NCBI RefSeq assembly: GCF_902686445.1 | Contig: NC_062222.1 | Span: forward strand, 39,865,792-39,929,791 | Reading direction: 5' to 3' | DNA from: Sciurus carolinensis | Lineage: Eukaryota > Chordata > Mammalia > Rodentia > Sciuridae | Length of the DNA: 64,000 nt | Shown: in pieces, positions 31,519-42,820 of the stretch | How the letters are laid out: the number at the start of each line of letters is the position of its first letter | How positions within the stretch are numbered: position 1 is the first letter of the stretch | Made by a program: the position numbers and the translations under genes | The notes under the pieces: model-generated | Told to the model about the DNA's origin: nothing | Database searches by the model: none | Seen by the model: the letters and a program-made list of their open reading frames with translations, nothing else

Positions 31519-31532
31519 ATAAAAGGAGAGAA

Positions 31533-31802
31533 ATAGATATAAGAAGGTTTATACAGGAGAGAGATATAAGACTTGTGATGAGAATTAGATATAAGGCTTA
31601 TGATGAAAATTAGATATAAGGCTTGTGATAGGAAATTAGACATAAGGCTTGTGATGGGAAATTAGACATAAGGCTTGTGATGGGAATTAGACATAAGGTT
31701 CATGATGGGAATTAGACACAAGGCTTGTGTTAGGAATAGAGAAGGTTTGTGTAAGTGAAAGAGGATCTGAGTAAGTGATAAGAGGGTCTGAGTAAGTAAA
31801 GG
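31533..31802 (+). repeat. Minisatellite-like tandem repeats in ERV A
   Basis: About seven imperfect copies of a 25-26 bp unit centred on 'ataaggcttgtgatgggaa' with 'ttagac' between, starting at about 31565, 31591, 31616, 31642, 31668, 31693 and 31718, followed by three copies of a roughly 22 bp unit containing GTAAGT ('gagtaagtgataagagggtc' type) to 31802. Confidence 0.8.
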
Positions 31803-33386
31803 GTAAATTTCAAAAATTTTGTGTTTGTTATTAAATTGGCAATAATTAGCACACTCAGTTAAATTTACTTAAACTTTAATGTACTAATATGAAACAAAAT
31901 CTAAAAACATTAATATGCTATCAAGAAAATTTCTTGTATTTATCAGGTTTTATTACTTTGGGAAACTGAATCTTGAAGATATTAAGGTGTGGTCCTATTT
32001 TAAAGTCTTAAATGAATACTATGTAACTGGTTAAACAACAACTGCTATTTAGGTTATAACAATATTGTTGATACCCAAAATATATGTGACTAGGTATATG
32101 TATGCATCTGAGAATTATCTGTCTAAGCCTTGTCTAAGTGTTATGTAAACGTGTAAAGACCCGTCTTATATCTGTTTGCTTTGACTAAGTCAATTTCTAA
32201 TCATTAACACTGTTTCCTATATGTATAAGAGATTTAAGGTTATCCTTGGACTTGTGCTAACCCATACAGACCTGTGATTATTGTTAGCATACACTCTGGA
32301 TTCTAAACTGTACTATAAAAGTTAAAATTAGTTAAGTATAAAGTTTATGAAAATACTTTGCCAAGTTGGTATTCTCCAAAGTAAAATTACATGTAGCAAG
32401 TTTCAGATTTGTATAGAAATAACAAATTTGGTTGGTATTTATTCACATCATTTGATGTTTTGTAACTGGATAATGTAACCAGTTGTCAATAAGTTATACA
32501 TAGAATTTTATGTTACTCTTCACACTAAAATTGGAAATTAAATACATTTTTAAAATAAGGAGATCCTGATCTGTTTAAAGCTGACATTGTAAAACATGAA
32601 AGTATTCTGTCACTTTTTCCACAATAAAAAGGTTAAAATCTCTCTTAACCTTGTTTTGATTCATATTTCAGATGTAATGTTGTATTGTGCTATTTGTAAA
32701 GAGTCCTGCCTTACCTGAGATAAGACTCTGCCTCCCACCTTACTCCATGTTAAAATGGCTCCAAAAAGGCTAGACTTCAGCTCAGTTAAAGTTGTGTTGA
32801 AAAGGTTGATTTTTGATGTAAAGATTACTGTGATCTCAAATAAGAGATATAATGTATATCTAATTAAAGTTCAAGATCATAAAAGTCATCTTTCTTGGTT
32901 CATAGCTATTACACAAACTAAATATGTTTTTGACTCTGTTAATTTCATGTTTTCCTTGCAAATTTTGTTAACTGTTGCCTGTTAGTGTTTTGCAGAGATG
33001 CTGCTTCTAAAGAACAACCTGGGTTAATTTGATAAGCCATCATCTATAGGGCAGATAATATATAATGCCGACTTCCAGTACTAATACTGACCTGAATTAA
33101 ATAAAAGGGGTAACTAAAATTATAGATATTAAAGTTATAACCTGTTACTCCCTCTATAAGACTGATGAAACTGGCTTTCTGAATGTTTAAAACCAAAAAC
33201 TTGGAGAACAAAATCAAGGAAGTAAAAGGGCCACAAATACTCAGCCAATATTTTGGCCATTGTCCTCCAAGTTCAGTTGGAACTTAGGGAAGCACCAGAC
33301 TTCTCTGGATCCTGCAACTCTAGTGAGTCACCTGATCTACAAATCAGGAAGATCTAAGGGACCCTAGAGAACAGGAAGCTAATCAG
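31803..33386 (+). pseudogene. ERV A internal region, degraded
   Basis: AT-rich and closed in all frames apart from a 76-codon stretch at 32755-32985 of no recognisable family. From about 32900 onward it is clearly homologous to the ERV B interior from about 38470 (e.g. 'tagctatt(a/g)cacaaact(a/g)aa' and 'aagccatca(t/c)ctatag'). Confidence 0.6.
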
Positions 33387-33428
33387 TGTTTATTCTGCAA
33401 AGAGGAAGGTCATTGGAAATGGAATTGT
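33387..33428 (+). pseudogene. Gag nucleocapsid zinc-knuckle remnant, ERV A
   Basis: The 14 codons read C-L-F-C-K-E-E-G-H-W-K-W-N-C, a perfect C-x2-C-x4-H-x4-C retroviral zinc knuckle with the 'EEGHW' look of gammaretroviral nucleocapsids, which normally have a single knuckle. It sits in a short, stop-bounded frame, so it is a relic of gag. This is the best evidence that ERV A is class I. Confidence 0.8.
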
Positions 33429-33841
33429 TCCTGATGCTTCCAAGGGAAGCCACATGGTCAGTGAAACCTTGACCCACCCTAGCGCAGATGGCACTAGCAG
33501 AACTAAGAGGCTTCTCGAAAATCCCTAAGAGAAATTCCTGACAAATCTCAACTGATTCTTAAATGCAGATAGAAACAAGGTCAGTTTTGACCAATTTGGT
33601 GTTAACACCTGGCAGGAAAGGATAGCCTGAGCACAGTCCTACATGGACATAAAAAAAAAAAAGTTTTTTTTTTTAATAAAACTTACGATATACACTTATG
33701 TCAGCCCTAGCAAAAGTAAATAAAGCTAGAGGCTATAAAAAAAGTTTTTGTGTAAAAGTGCCTAATAATTATCCTCAGGACCCAGTACCTGCCCCTAACC
33801 CAAAATCAAGGATTTGAAGGCTCTTAAAAAGAAATGGGAAA
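33429..33841 (+). other. ERV A sequence after the knuckle, ending in the polypurine tract
   Basis: No protease, RT or env motif. The last bases, about 33825-33841 (AAAAAGAAATGGGAAA type), form a polypurine tract directly before the 3' LTR, the second-strand primer in retroviral reverse transcription. Confidence 0.7.
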
Positions 33842-34270
33842 TGAAATGGAAAAGAAGCAAAGTAATGCCATTTATTCTGACCTGACTCTATTGTTTGTTT
33901 GCTTATGTTTTCCTGTTAGCCTCCTGATGCTCTATCTATGTTGTCTGTACAGTAGGATCTTCCTGCATCCCTGACTATGGCCCTGATGTATAACAAAATA
34001 ACTCTGAAATGTATAATTAAAACAATTCTTTCATGTAATCAAAATATGTGTCTCAACAGGGTCTTTCTGACCTACATATGCCTCAATTGTTCTTGTGGTT
34101 TTGTCTTTACTAACTCTACACTTCCAAAATTCAGGTGTTGGAATTTCTTTGAAGCATTAGCCTGCTCCCAGCTACCTCTTGCCTGGCATGCTCATTAAAG
34201 AACTCTTTTTTCCCCTTTCAATTTGGCTCAGTATGCCTGATGGTTTGTAATTCTCATGCACTCTGTAACA
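33842..34270 (+). repeat. 3' LTR of class I ERV A
   Basis: 429 bp, starts TGAAATGGAAAAGAAGC and ends ...CTCTGTAACA, followed directly by the ATAT duplication (34271-34274). Homologous to 28339-28778. Confidence 0.88.
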
Positions 34271-34279
34271 ATATAACCT

Positions 34280-34832
34280 GTTAGGTTATAATACAACAAA
34301 AAAATATTGGAACAACAAAATAACATAAAGTTTATTATGGTAAGTGAAGGGTTATAGAAAATAATATTCCTACAAGACAGTCCCCAGGAAAAAAGTGAAA
34401 AGACAGTGTAGTTCAGTAAGAGGGAGGAGAAATTAGCCAAATACTTAAACTCTCCCAGTAAACCCCTTCCCAAAAACAATGGGCCCTGAAGGAAGGAAGC
34501 AAATACTGAATGATGGACTCTGGTCTTTGACCTTCCCCCATTGCAAATTAGTGCTGAATGGAGGCACAGGTGTAGTGGGTAACTGACCCAGGCCTAGATA
34601 CAAAATAAACTAAGAACACTGAAAATTAGTGCCTGGGAAAGGGAGAGAATTCTCTTCCCCTTTCCCACCAGCTGGTTTTCAGAGAACCCAATTAGTACCA
34701 TTCACTCCTTCCTTTTGGACTGTAAAGTACTTTCCCTAGGAGCTATTTTTCTTTGAACTGTACTTGCCCCTGTGAAGGCTTCAGGGCCCAAGGCTTCTGT
34801 AAACAGGCTTCCCCCTTGAAAAATCTTTGACA
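34280..34832 (-). mobile_element. Possible solo LTR, family unknown
   Basis: On the minus strand this starts TGTCAAAGATTTTTCAAGGG and ends ...TATAACCTAACA; a polyadenylation signal in context CCATAATAAACTTTATG lies about 60 bp from the 3' end, as in an LTR. The ends are TG...CA, but I cannot identify a target duplication (AACC on the left, CAAT on the right) or the family. It abuts the 3' end of ERV A. Confidence 0.35.
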
Positions 34833-35488
34833 CAATCACATATCATTTTTCGAAACCTTGTGCACAGTCATGTATCGTTTTAGACTAAAAAATGTATGAC
34901 ATTAGATAATCTATAAATGTTGTGAAAAAAATAGTAAGGGGCGCTCAGAATCTGGAGTGCTGATCTCCTCTGGTCCCTCTGGTGAAAAATAAGGTTTGGT
35001 TTCTCCCACTGTTCAAGTGCCCTTTGCCCCTTCTTGCCTGATTCCCACAACACAATAAGTAGCAAAACTCTGGGCAACAATGAATTCCAGAAGAAGAAGA
35101 AAAACAATAGGCAGAATTTGAATATTCATCCCTCAGGATCTGAGCTCCTATCTCTCTCAGTAATGAGATTTTTACTTTTTACAACTGACTTCCTCAGTTA
35201 AAATTTTAACCTGCACAACTAGTTCCCTGGTTGTCAGAATGGCATGTCCTAGTTTCCAATGATTAATTCACCCTCGTAACCTATAAAACCTGACCCCTTC
35301 TTAAACCCACAGGCCATTTTTGTACCCAGAAAATTAGCCCTTCCAGTGCCTGATTGATTGATTCTGCTGTAGAATAAAAAAAACTTTCTGATCTGTTTGA
35401 GGTCTGCTTCCAACCCAGTTATTTGTATTTTTATTAGGGTGTTGAAACCATGTTGGTTATTTTTACTTACAGTCAGGAAATGCATTTT
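34833..35488. other. Unassigned sequence, possibly old LTR-like
   Basis: 'agaataaaaaaaactttctg' near 35371 resembles a polyadenylation context and 'ggtctgcttccaacccagtt' follows, so an ancient LTR is possible, but I cannot delimit it or name a family. Confidence 0.3.
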
Positions 35489-35874
35489 CAGACAAAGTAG
35501 TAAGGGATCAGACTAACAGAAAAAAAGTGGAAAGAGGGGTGAAGAAGTTGGAGAAATATGTATGGAAGAACATTCCAGAAAGAGTCAAGATAGAACAAAG
35601 TTTAGCACAATGATACCTGGTATATTTCAGAATCTGTAAGAAGTCCAGTGTTACTATGGCAGAGGAAGAGAGGGATGAGGTAAGGTCAGAAAAACATCAC
35701 AGGTAGGGAGCATGCAGCCATGTAGACTTAGTCTTTACTTTGAGTGAAATGGAAAACCACTGTGAAGTTAGGGGGGAGAAATTATTTGCATTTAAAAAGA
35801 AAAAAAATGAGTGTGTTGTGAAGAATGGGAAGAAGCTAGGGCACAAGTTTAAAGACTATTACAATAAGTTCATA
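35489..35874 (+). repeat. Ancient interspersed repeat interrupted by ERV B (left part)
   Basis: The text resembles a common old mammalian repeat with blocks such as 'gagatgaggtcagagaggta...gagtgagatgggaagccatt...ctattgcaatagtccaggtg' (here 'gggatgaggtaaggtcagaa' near 35671, 'tgagtgaaatggaaaaccac' at 35741 and 'gactattacaataagttc' at 35853). The other side appears to resume at 40025 ('agctgaggtgatt'). I recognise the pattern from memory but am not certain of the family name. Confidence 0.4.
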
Positions 35875-36259
35875 TGTTAGGTATAAAGCCACCTTTTTCT
35901 CTCCCGCTACGGGCATCACCTGTCAATCTGTGTTAAGCCCGCCTCTCCTGTTACAGGAATTTCCGGCTTACGTCGCTGTAACCTTCCTGCCCCCCCACAT
36001 TACGTTCCAATATGTCATTGGTCCATCAGTCAGTCTGTAATAATTCTCCTCCATGATTGGTTCCTCCCAGCCTGCGAAATTCCAATACAAAGAACCCTGC
36101 GCCATCTTCTGCTCTCTCTTTTCCCTTTCCCCTTTCCCCCGAGCGGACACGTTTTGTCCGCTTGAATAAAAGTTCCTCGTGTGAGACCTGTATCTGCGGA
36201 GCGTCTTTTCTGGGAGTTATCGACAAACCAAAACTGCCCCCCTTTACATCTAACTAATA
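35875..36259 (+). repeat. 5' LTR of class I ERV B
   Basis: 385 bp, TGTTAGGTATAAAGCC to ...CATCTAACTAATA (the terminal CA is TA here; the 3' copy has CA). It has CCAAT-type boxes (e.g. 'gttccaatatg', 'tgattggttcc') and AATAAA at about 36165 ('gaataaaagttcctcgtgtg'). This is the compact U3-R-U5 layout of gammaretroviral LTRs. It is unrelated to the ERV A LTR. Confidence 0.9.
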
Positions 36260-36261
36260 TC

Positions 36262-36281
36262 TGGTGCTGAGAAACCCGGGA
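36262..36281 (+). other. Primer binding site of ERV B, tRNA-Phe-like with two extra bases
   Basis: TGGTGCTGAGAAACCCGGGA lies two bases after the LTR. The tRNA-Phe complement is TGGTGCCGAAACCCGGGA; here TGA replaces one C, giving two extra bases near the 5' end while the remaining 12 bases match. Confidence 0.65.
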
Positions 36282-36950
36282 TGGGTGTTTTTTTCCGCTG
36301 ACTAAGCAAGCGGAACCCCATTCGATTGCTCCTGCGCCTGCGGATTCAGGCTCACCTTCCATTTACCTGGATGCCCAATTTTCTGCATACAACACCGGAC
36401 TCCAAAATTGGTGAGTTCCCCTTAGGCAGGCCCCTGACCATTTAAACACATCTCGGCTACCCGCAGCTCCACCTGCAGTCCGCTGCAGTCCCCCTCCTTA
36501 TTATAAAGAGGCCAGCCCCAGCTCCCTCCGCTGGCTTGCAGCCTTTCGCTGCCCGCCCTGCGGCTTCATCTCTCGCCGCCCTGCAGCTTCACCCCTCGTG
36601 GCTCCTGCCACTCAACCGCCGAGGTGTGGGGGTACCTCCTTGGTCCTCATAATTGGTCTTAGTTGTTGGGTGGAGGTCTGAATTTTATGGTGCTGTGATT
36701 CTTTCTCAGGGTTTGAAGTTCACTTACTTCTGCCGCTGCTAGTCCCTCTCACTGCCCTGCGGCTTTCCCCCCCCCCATCTCGCGGCTCTCGCTCGAAACC
36801 CTGGCCAGGTCTTCAAACCCTCTCTCGGCTTTTTTGCCCGGTTAAACAGTGATTTCGGGTGACGACCTAATCATTGTTTTTAACCTCTCGTTGCCTGGCA
36901 CCGTGGATTCTGGGATGCCAAATCCACTACCCAGGTGGGTCTCAGATTAC
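36282..36950 (+). other. ERV B GC-rich leader
   Basis: A GC-rich, untranslated-looking leader with repeated 'gccctgcggctt' and 'gctgcagt' blocks and a C-run near 36766. No long frame. The region resembles a packaging leader by position only. Confidence 0.6.
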
Positions 36951-39625
36951 CATGAAATTCAAAACATCCAACCCAGCAAACTCACCCCTGAGATGCTTAT
37001 TAAACCATCTCAAACCCCTTCACCTATTCCCTGAATCAGAGCTAAATTGTCCTTTAGATAGTAAGTCAGAATAGTCTATTTATGACACCCTAAATTCTAA
37101 CTTTATACTAGGTAAAATTGTATACCTAATTATGCTAGTTATAATTAAGTACATATGTGGGCAACCTGGTGAATGGAAAGGAACTTTTCCCCTTCTTGTC
37201 TTTCCTTTCTTTCTTGCTAAACCTCTCTGGGCTTTGCCCCCACCTTTTAACCCTTCTTTCCCTTCTGAGTTCACCTCATTCTGTTTCTCCTTCCGCTCCT
37301 CCATTCAGCCCTCCAAGTTCCCCAACCATGCAGTCTCGTACACACATTCTAGCTCCTTTACTGGAGGTGGCTGACATGGAGGGAGTAAAACCTGAACACG
37401 TTCTCTTGGCTAATTCCTTATTTTCAAATCTTTTCTTTTCTTATCTTAGCTCTCCCTATAGACTCAAGAAATTAAGCATCAAGTCTCTGCTAGAACATAT
37501 TAGCCCCTTTCAGATTCAGATCTCAGTCAAGGGTTACATTGAAATGTAAATGAAGAAAGGCTCAGTAGGAGGCCAGTTTCAAACCCAAGGAAAAAAGTGT
37601 TCATTTTAAATTTCTCCTGGGCTACAACTCAGAATACTTTTCTCCCTTTCAACTTTTCTCTCCTTCTTATTTTCTCATGCTTTAATTAATAACCATTATC
37701 ATTTTTCTTCTAGGACTTTATTTTTCTTAAGTGCTGTATTTTTAAGCTCACAATTTTGATCCTACAGACCTAGGTTAATGATTTTTGATCAGTTCTTTTT
37801 ATCCAACTCGAGTTATTTTTGAACATCTGTTACATTGCAATGGAGATAAATATTACAAGGCCTTTGCTTTTGTGTTAAATATAAGCATGCATAAAAATTA
37901 AATTTTTAAAAATGAATCCAAATATTTTTAATTCACGTGACTTAATGAGGTTCAATTTAAATTGGGTATACTAATAAAGTAAAATGTCCTTAAAATTAAC
38001 TCACAAGTCTCTAAGTGGTCAAACTAATAAAATATTAATGTTTATAAAATGTCTAACATCAATTTTTCTTGGAATTTTCTTCAAAGAAAAGAGACAGCAA
38101 ATACTATTGGTACACTTGTCTAATATCTTGGTTTTTCTACAATAAGATGAGTGAATTGGAGTCAACATGTATGGAATTACTCAAATGTGTTTGTTAGAGA
38201 CATCTAATTAATTTATAAGGTTATTCCATGGAGTAACATACTTTAAAACATTATTCTTTGTATATTAAATGTGTTCATATTTTCCAGGTATACAAGCCTT
38301 TAAAGCAGAAAATTTATCAAGCTGCTGTTCTCCAAATTAAACTTGTCTGTAAGGGTAACCCTATCAGTTAATATTCTATTATAGGACCTGTCATCAATAG
38401 GGTATATGTAAAATGACATTTAAGAAATAGTGTAATATGCAGTAGCAAAAATGGGACTCAGCCAATATTCAAGATAGCTATTGCACAAACTGAATGTTTT
38501 ACTGTTGGTAATTCTATTTTGTATTTTCCTTGTAAACTCTAATTGTTGCCTGGTCAATATTTTGCAGAAGTACTGCTTCAAGAGCGAACACCATAAATTA
38601 ACTTGGAATAGTAAGCCATCACCTATAGAAGAGATAATGTAAACCCCAATTAGATAAAAGGGGGTAAATAGCTGTAAAGTTATAGACATTAAAGCTAAAG
38701 CCCAGTACTCTTACTTTATGACTGGTGAAACTGACTTGCTTGATGGTTAAGATCAAACTTAAAGATAGAAATTAAATACAGAGGCCAAGAAAAACTCCAT
38801 ATTTGGGTCTTGCCCTCGAAGTCAGCCTGAACCCAGGAAACAAGAGGACTTCTCCAAAAAGCTTTGCAACTCTGGGTCACACAACCTCCTGAGCAAGGAG
38901 ATTGATGAGACTGCTAGAGAAAACGTGACTCAGTGCATCTGCTGCAGAGGAGGGTCATGGAAAAAGGGAGACATCTCTGGCGCTTTCAAGGAAAGTCACG
39001 TCATCAAGAAGACCCTGCTTAACCAATTGCACTAATGGAGCTAAGAAACTGCTCTTAAGTTCTCTATGAGTTACCCCTGTGGAAACTTAGCTGACTCTTT
39101 AACAGACAGGAACAGGTCACTTTGACCAGTTTGATCTTAAACCCCTAGCAAATCAGTTAAAACCAAAGTATAGCCATTCTTGGGCATTTAAAAATAATAG
39201 TAACTATCAAGAGAAACTGCTAGAGTCAGAAGTTTTTAGTCAGTTTAAAGCCTACAGACACAAATAGGCTTAATCTATGTTTGCTAGTACTAAATGTTGT
39301 GTTCACATTCCTGATGACCTAGACAATGTTGAAACTCCCAAATGAAGGCCTGTCCTCTCCAGCCTTTGCTAGGCCTTGTTATGGGAACAACTTCTCAGTT
39401 CTTCCAGCCCCTGTCTTTACTTCCATGTCAATTAATCAGCTTGTATTGCAAAAATATCAGGATCTCACAAAAATTGGAGCCTGGCTGCAAATGTGCCTCC
39501 AGAGAAACTATCAAGTCTCCAGTTCTTCCTGTCACAATGATACCAGCTCTACGTCCACACCCCAGCAGGAAGTAATTACAGAAGACCGACCTTCATCCAT
39601 GTACCCAAAAAATTTTTTTTATAAA
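36951..39625 (+). pseudogene. ERV B interior, degraded gag-related sequence
   Basis: Around 36951-37075 a short frame reads 'NSPLRCLLNHLKPLHLFPES', possibly a relic of a gag matrix start, and 37200-37370 is proline/serine/phenylalanine-rich, as expected after matrix; both are weak. From about 38470 to 39190 the sequence is homologous to ERV A 32900-33620, including a decayed counterpart of the zinc knuckle at about 38934-38970 in which the His is lost. A 125-codon frame at 39326-39703 has no recognisable domain. Confidence 0.5.
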
Positions 39626-39641
39626 AAAGGAAATGGGGGAA
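39625..39641 (+). other. ERV B polypurine tract
   Basis: AAAAGGAAATGGGGGAA directly before the TG of the 3' LTR, the expected plus-strand primer and typical of gammaretroviral elements. Confidence 0.85.
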
Positions 39642-40024
39642 TGTTAGGTTTAAAGCCACCTTTTTCTCTCCTGCTACAGGCATCACCTGTCAATCTGTGT
39701 TAAGCCCGCCTCTCCCGTTACAGGAATTTCCGGCTTACGTCGCTGTAACCTTCCTGCCCCCCCCACATTACGTTCCAATATGTCATTGGTCCATCAGTCA
39801 GTCTGTAATAATTCTCCTCCGTGATTGGTTCCTCCCAGCCCGCGAAATTCCAATACAAAGAACCCTGCGCCATCTTCTGCTCTCTTTTCCCTTTCCCCTT
39901 TCCCCTGAGCGGACACGTATTGTCTGCTTGAATAAAAGTTCCTCGTGTGAGACCTGTATCTGCGGAGCGTCTTTTCTGGGAGTTATCGACGAACCAAAAC
40001 TGCCCCCTTTACATCTAACTAACA
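39642..40024 (+). repeat. 3' LTR of class I ERV B
   Basis: 383 bp, TGTTAGGTTTAAAGCC to ...CATCTAACTAACA. About 97% identical by eye to 35875-36259, with one 4-base deletion (ctct) and one C-run change. Confidence 0.9.
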
Positions 40025-40884
40025 TCCCTTACACAAAGACACTAATAGCTGAGGTGATTTAGTTATAAATCATGATAAATATCCAGATACATAAACTGTG
40101 AGAGAGACATCCAGGATTATTCCAGATAAGCAAGTAGAAGAGTAGTGTTATTGAAAGTGGTGAAGAGGAAAAATGCAATCTTCAAGTGAGAGAGAGAAAA
40201 AAAAGAGAGAAAAAAAAAAAAAAGGAAACATGAGAACTGAATCTGAAATAATCAAAATGGGTTGGGAGCAAATAGAAACCGAGAAGGCAAGACAAGAGGT
40301 AACTACAGTGTGCTGAAATTAGTGGAGAAAGTGTGCAGAAAAGAGTGAGGTGATCGCTGTGTCATATATTGGTCTTTGGTAAGCTTGAGAAAAGTGATTT
40401 TGGTGAATCCATATGGATTAGACAAAAAGCTGCATCAGATAAAACTTAAGAGTATGGAAAAACACTTTGAAGAAATGAAATAAAGATATCATTTTCAGGA
40501 CTTTGGGAGAAAAGAACTGAGAAAAACTTGTAGCATGGTATGTGGAAGGAGACAATTGAAATTTGGTAAAGGTTTTATTAAAATATCAGAATCAACAGGT
40601 ATTGGCATATCAATGGGAATAATTCACTAAAGACAGAAAAGATGATAATATGGAATATAGAACTGTGAGATTGATGACCTTAGGTAAAATACCATGAATG
40701 GACTTAAATATGTAATTGACAGTACCTAAAGGAGACAAGAATGAACATTAAGCTATGGAAAAAGGTGAGGAGACTGGAAAGAAAGGAATAGATCCTGGTA
40801 GCCTAGCAGCTGGGTGTAGGAAATATGGTGGAATTCCCTTCTAATTTCTATATTTTTATGAGTTAAACATGGAGCAAGTATATG
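40025..40884 (+). repeat. Ancient repeat continuation and unassigned DNA
   Basis: The first several hundred bases look like the other half of the old repeat interrupted at 35874 ('agctgaggtgatt' near 40050). A GA-rich run lies at 40188-40225. No coding signal. Confidence 0.35.
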
Positions 40885-41190
40885 AATTAAAAATACATGA
40901 ATTTTTTTTCTAATATTTGGAAGCTAACCTCCAATGGGGATTGGGTGGAAGGGAAGAGCAGAGGTGCAGTAGACTGGACAGTTGAGAATGGAGGGAAGGT
41001 GGGAAGATAAGCAAAGACAGTGGAATGAATCTGACATATTTTTCCCATGTACATATATGAAAACAACACAGTGGATCCCACCACCATGTACATCCATAAG
41101 AATTGGATTCTAACTAGAATAAGATATATTCCACACTTGTATAATTATGTCAAAATAGATTCTTCTGTTATGAATAATTAAAAAGAACCA
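40885..41190 (+). mobile_element. L1 3'UTR fragment
   Basis: An L1 3' end of an older local subfamily: 'tttggaagctaacctccaat', 'gtggaatgaatctgacata', 'taagatatattccacacttg', 'atgtcaaaatagattcttct', then an A-rich end. The same family end is seen at about 49360-49640. Confidence 0.7.
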
Positions 41191-42820
41191 ATAATTTTCA
41201 AAAAGTGTATGAAAGGAAAGGGGGAGAGTTTGAGGAACTACAAGTTTGAAGTGGTCGTTGAGCAAAAGAGGAAAGTACAAAGCAAAGGTACTGGCAATAA
41301 AAAGCTACTTGAAGTTTTTGGTCATAAATTTGAATTTTTGTTTGTTTGATCACCTCTCTTTGAGGTAATTCTCTCAAAAATCAAAGGAATTTTGGCAATT
41401 ACCAACCCAAATCACATAACATGTGCTTTCTGTTATACTAAGTGCCCATCACAGCATCTGTCACTTCAGTTGATTTTGTAACATAGAGACTTTTTTCCTT
41501 CAGAGAGGAAAAGCTTTGAATCTAAGCTAATGATTTCCTGTCAATGAAGTTTAAGATATCATGATGGGATAATAGAAAGCTTGTCCACAAGCTACATCTT
41601 TACTAATTGACACATTCTGATTGATTGGCATATTCTAACCAGTGCCTTGTAACATTAATTTTGCATTTTATAAGAGTGAAATGATTGTTAAATTTGAAAC
41701 AAAAGGTTAGAGATACTTTGATCATAGCAAATGTTTTGTCAGTATGTCATCTTTATATTATCTACATTTATTTTGGTGCTCAAAGTAAAAATAATCCTAG
41801 ACGGTAATTATTTACATCATCCAAGCTATCAAGAGAATTTATTAAGATCATTCCTGCCACGACCTTGTCCTCCCTTCATATTAACCCACTTCAATATATG
41901 TCTATATGGTTTCTTGGCTAATTAAGTGCCATCAAGTTCACTGCAGAAAATTGTTTCTAACACTAATGTATAGACCTAAACATTCCAATTCTGAAAAACT
42001 ATAAAAATTAAATTCTTTAATGTAAATGTTTTATTGAGCAATATATTTGACAATCTTTGTTTTAATCACTATAGTAATTAGAGATTAAAAAAGGCTTTCT
42101 CTTAGTGAATTTTAGAGGCAAGAATTTTTCTATATTAACACTTGAAATACTGATTAATAATGAGGTATCAATAGATATTAGGTAACATACCTTGATCATT
42201 TTCTAATATTATGGATTTTAATTGCTAAAATGTTTTAATCAGCAAAATAAAATATTTAGTTTAGAAAACATTTTCCCTCTATGAAGCCAGCATAACTCAT
42301 ATTAAGACAGACAAAGGAAATAGTATATTGCTTAATAACAGCATTACTCTCTGAGTTGTTTTCAGAAGTTATTTGATACTCTTTAGCATTTTAACATAAA
42401 ACATGTTAAATGTGTTATTTTTGTTCAAGACTAATGTATGTTCTACTCTTTTAAACTTTACATAAAATGTGGAAATTTATTCTTAAAAAAGTAATGACGT
42501 TTACATACAATTAACAAAATTAAACATCTTGCCATCTACATAACAAAAGAGCAATTCCTAATACAAACACCCCAAATTGAGGTTACTGAACTGAAAGCTT
42601 TTCATTTGCTCTGAAATGTTTATTTTTAAAAGTTTCATTTCTTACTTGTATATATTCTAACAACATATTCATTATTAATGTATATATCTTGAACATAGCA
42701 TATTTTAATTCAAAAATTGCATAACGGGATAATAACATCTCACTTAAATTACATGTTTACTAATTGTAAAATCAACTTTACAGATATTAACTCCTTTAAC
42801 TTTAGTTTAACATTCTTTCA
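41191..42820. other. Unassigned AT-rich intergenic DNA
   Basis: No ORF with protein-like content, no RNA gene, no repeat family recognised. Confidence 0.5.

Larger units (their letters stand above)
28339..34270 (+). mobile_element. Class I (gamma-like) ERV A, decayed, two LTRs
   Basis: A complete two-LTR structure of 5932 bp: 5' LTR 28339-28778, primer binding site at 28781, a non-coding leader, degraded internal sequence, a gag zinc knuckle at 33387-33428, a polypurine tract at about 33825-33841, and 3' LTR 33842-34270, bounded by ATAT. No pol motifs (YMDD-type RT box, integrase DDE block) are visible, and the gag knuckle lies only about 400 bp before the 3' LTR, so the pol-env region is deleted. 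A twin-primed L1 occupies 30513-31518. The 3' half of the internal sequence is homologous to ERV B at 35875-40024. Confidence 0.85.
35875..40024 (+). mobile_element. Class I (gamma-like) ERV B, non-autonomous, two LTRs
   Basis: A 4.15-kb two-LTR element: 5' LTR 35875-36259, tRNA-Phe-like primer site at 36262, a GC-rich leader, degraded interior, a polypurine tract at about 39625-39641 and 3' LTR 39642-40024. The interior has no RT, integrase or env motif and is too short for gag-pol-env. The two LTRs differ by roughly a dozen substitutions plus two small indels, so the insertion is younger than ERV A. Flanking tetramers (CATA before, TCCC after) do not match, so a target duplication is not evident. 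Confidence 0.85.

Noticed and set aside
31533..31802. CRISPR array
   Set aside because: Head-to-tail degenerate tandem units without unique spacers, and the DNA is mammalian.
39326..39703. 125-codon ORF before the 3' LTR of ERV B as an intact env tail or accessory gene
   Set aside because: No membrane segment, no motif, no upstream env, and it reads into the LTR.
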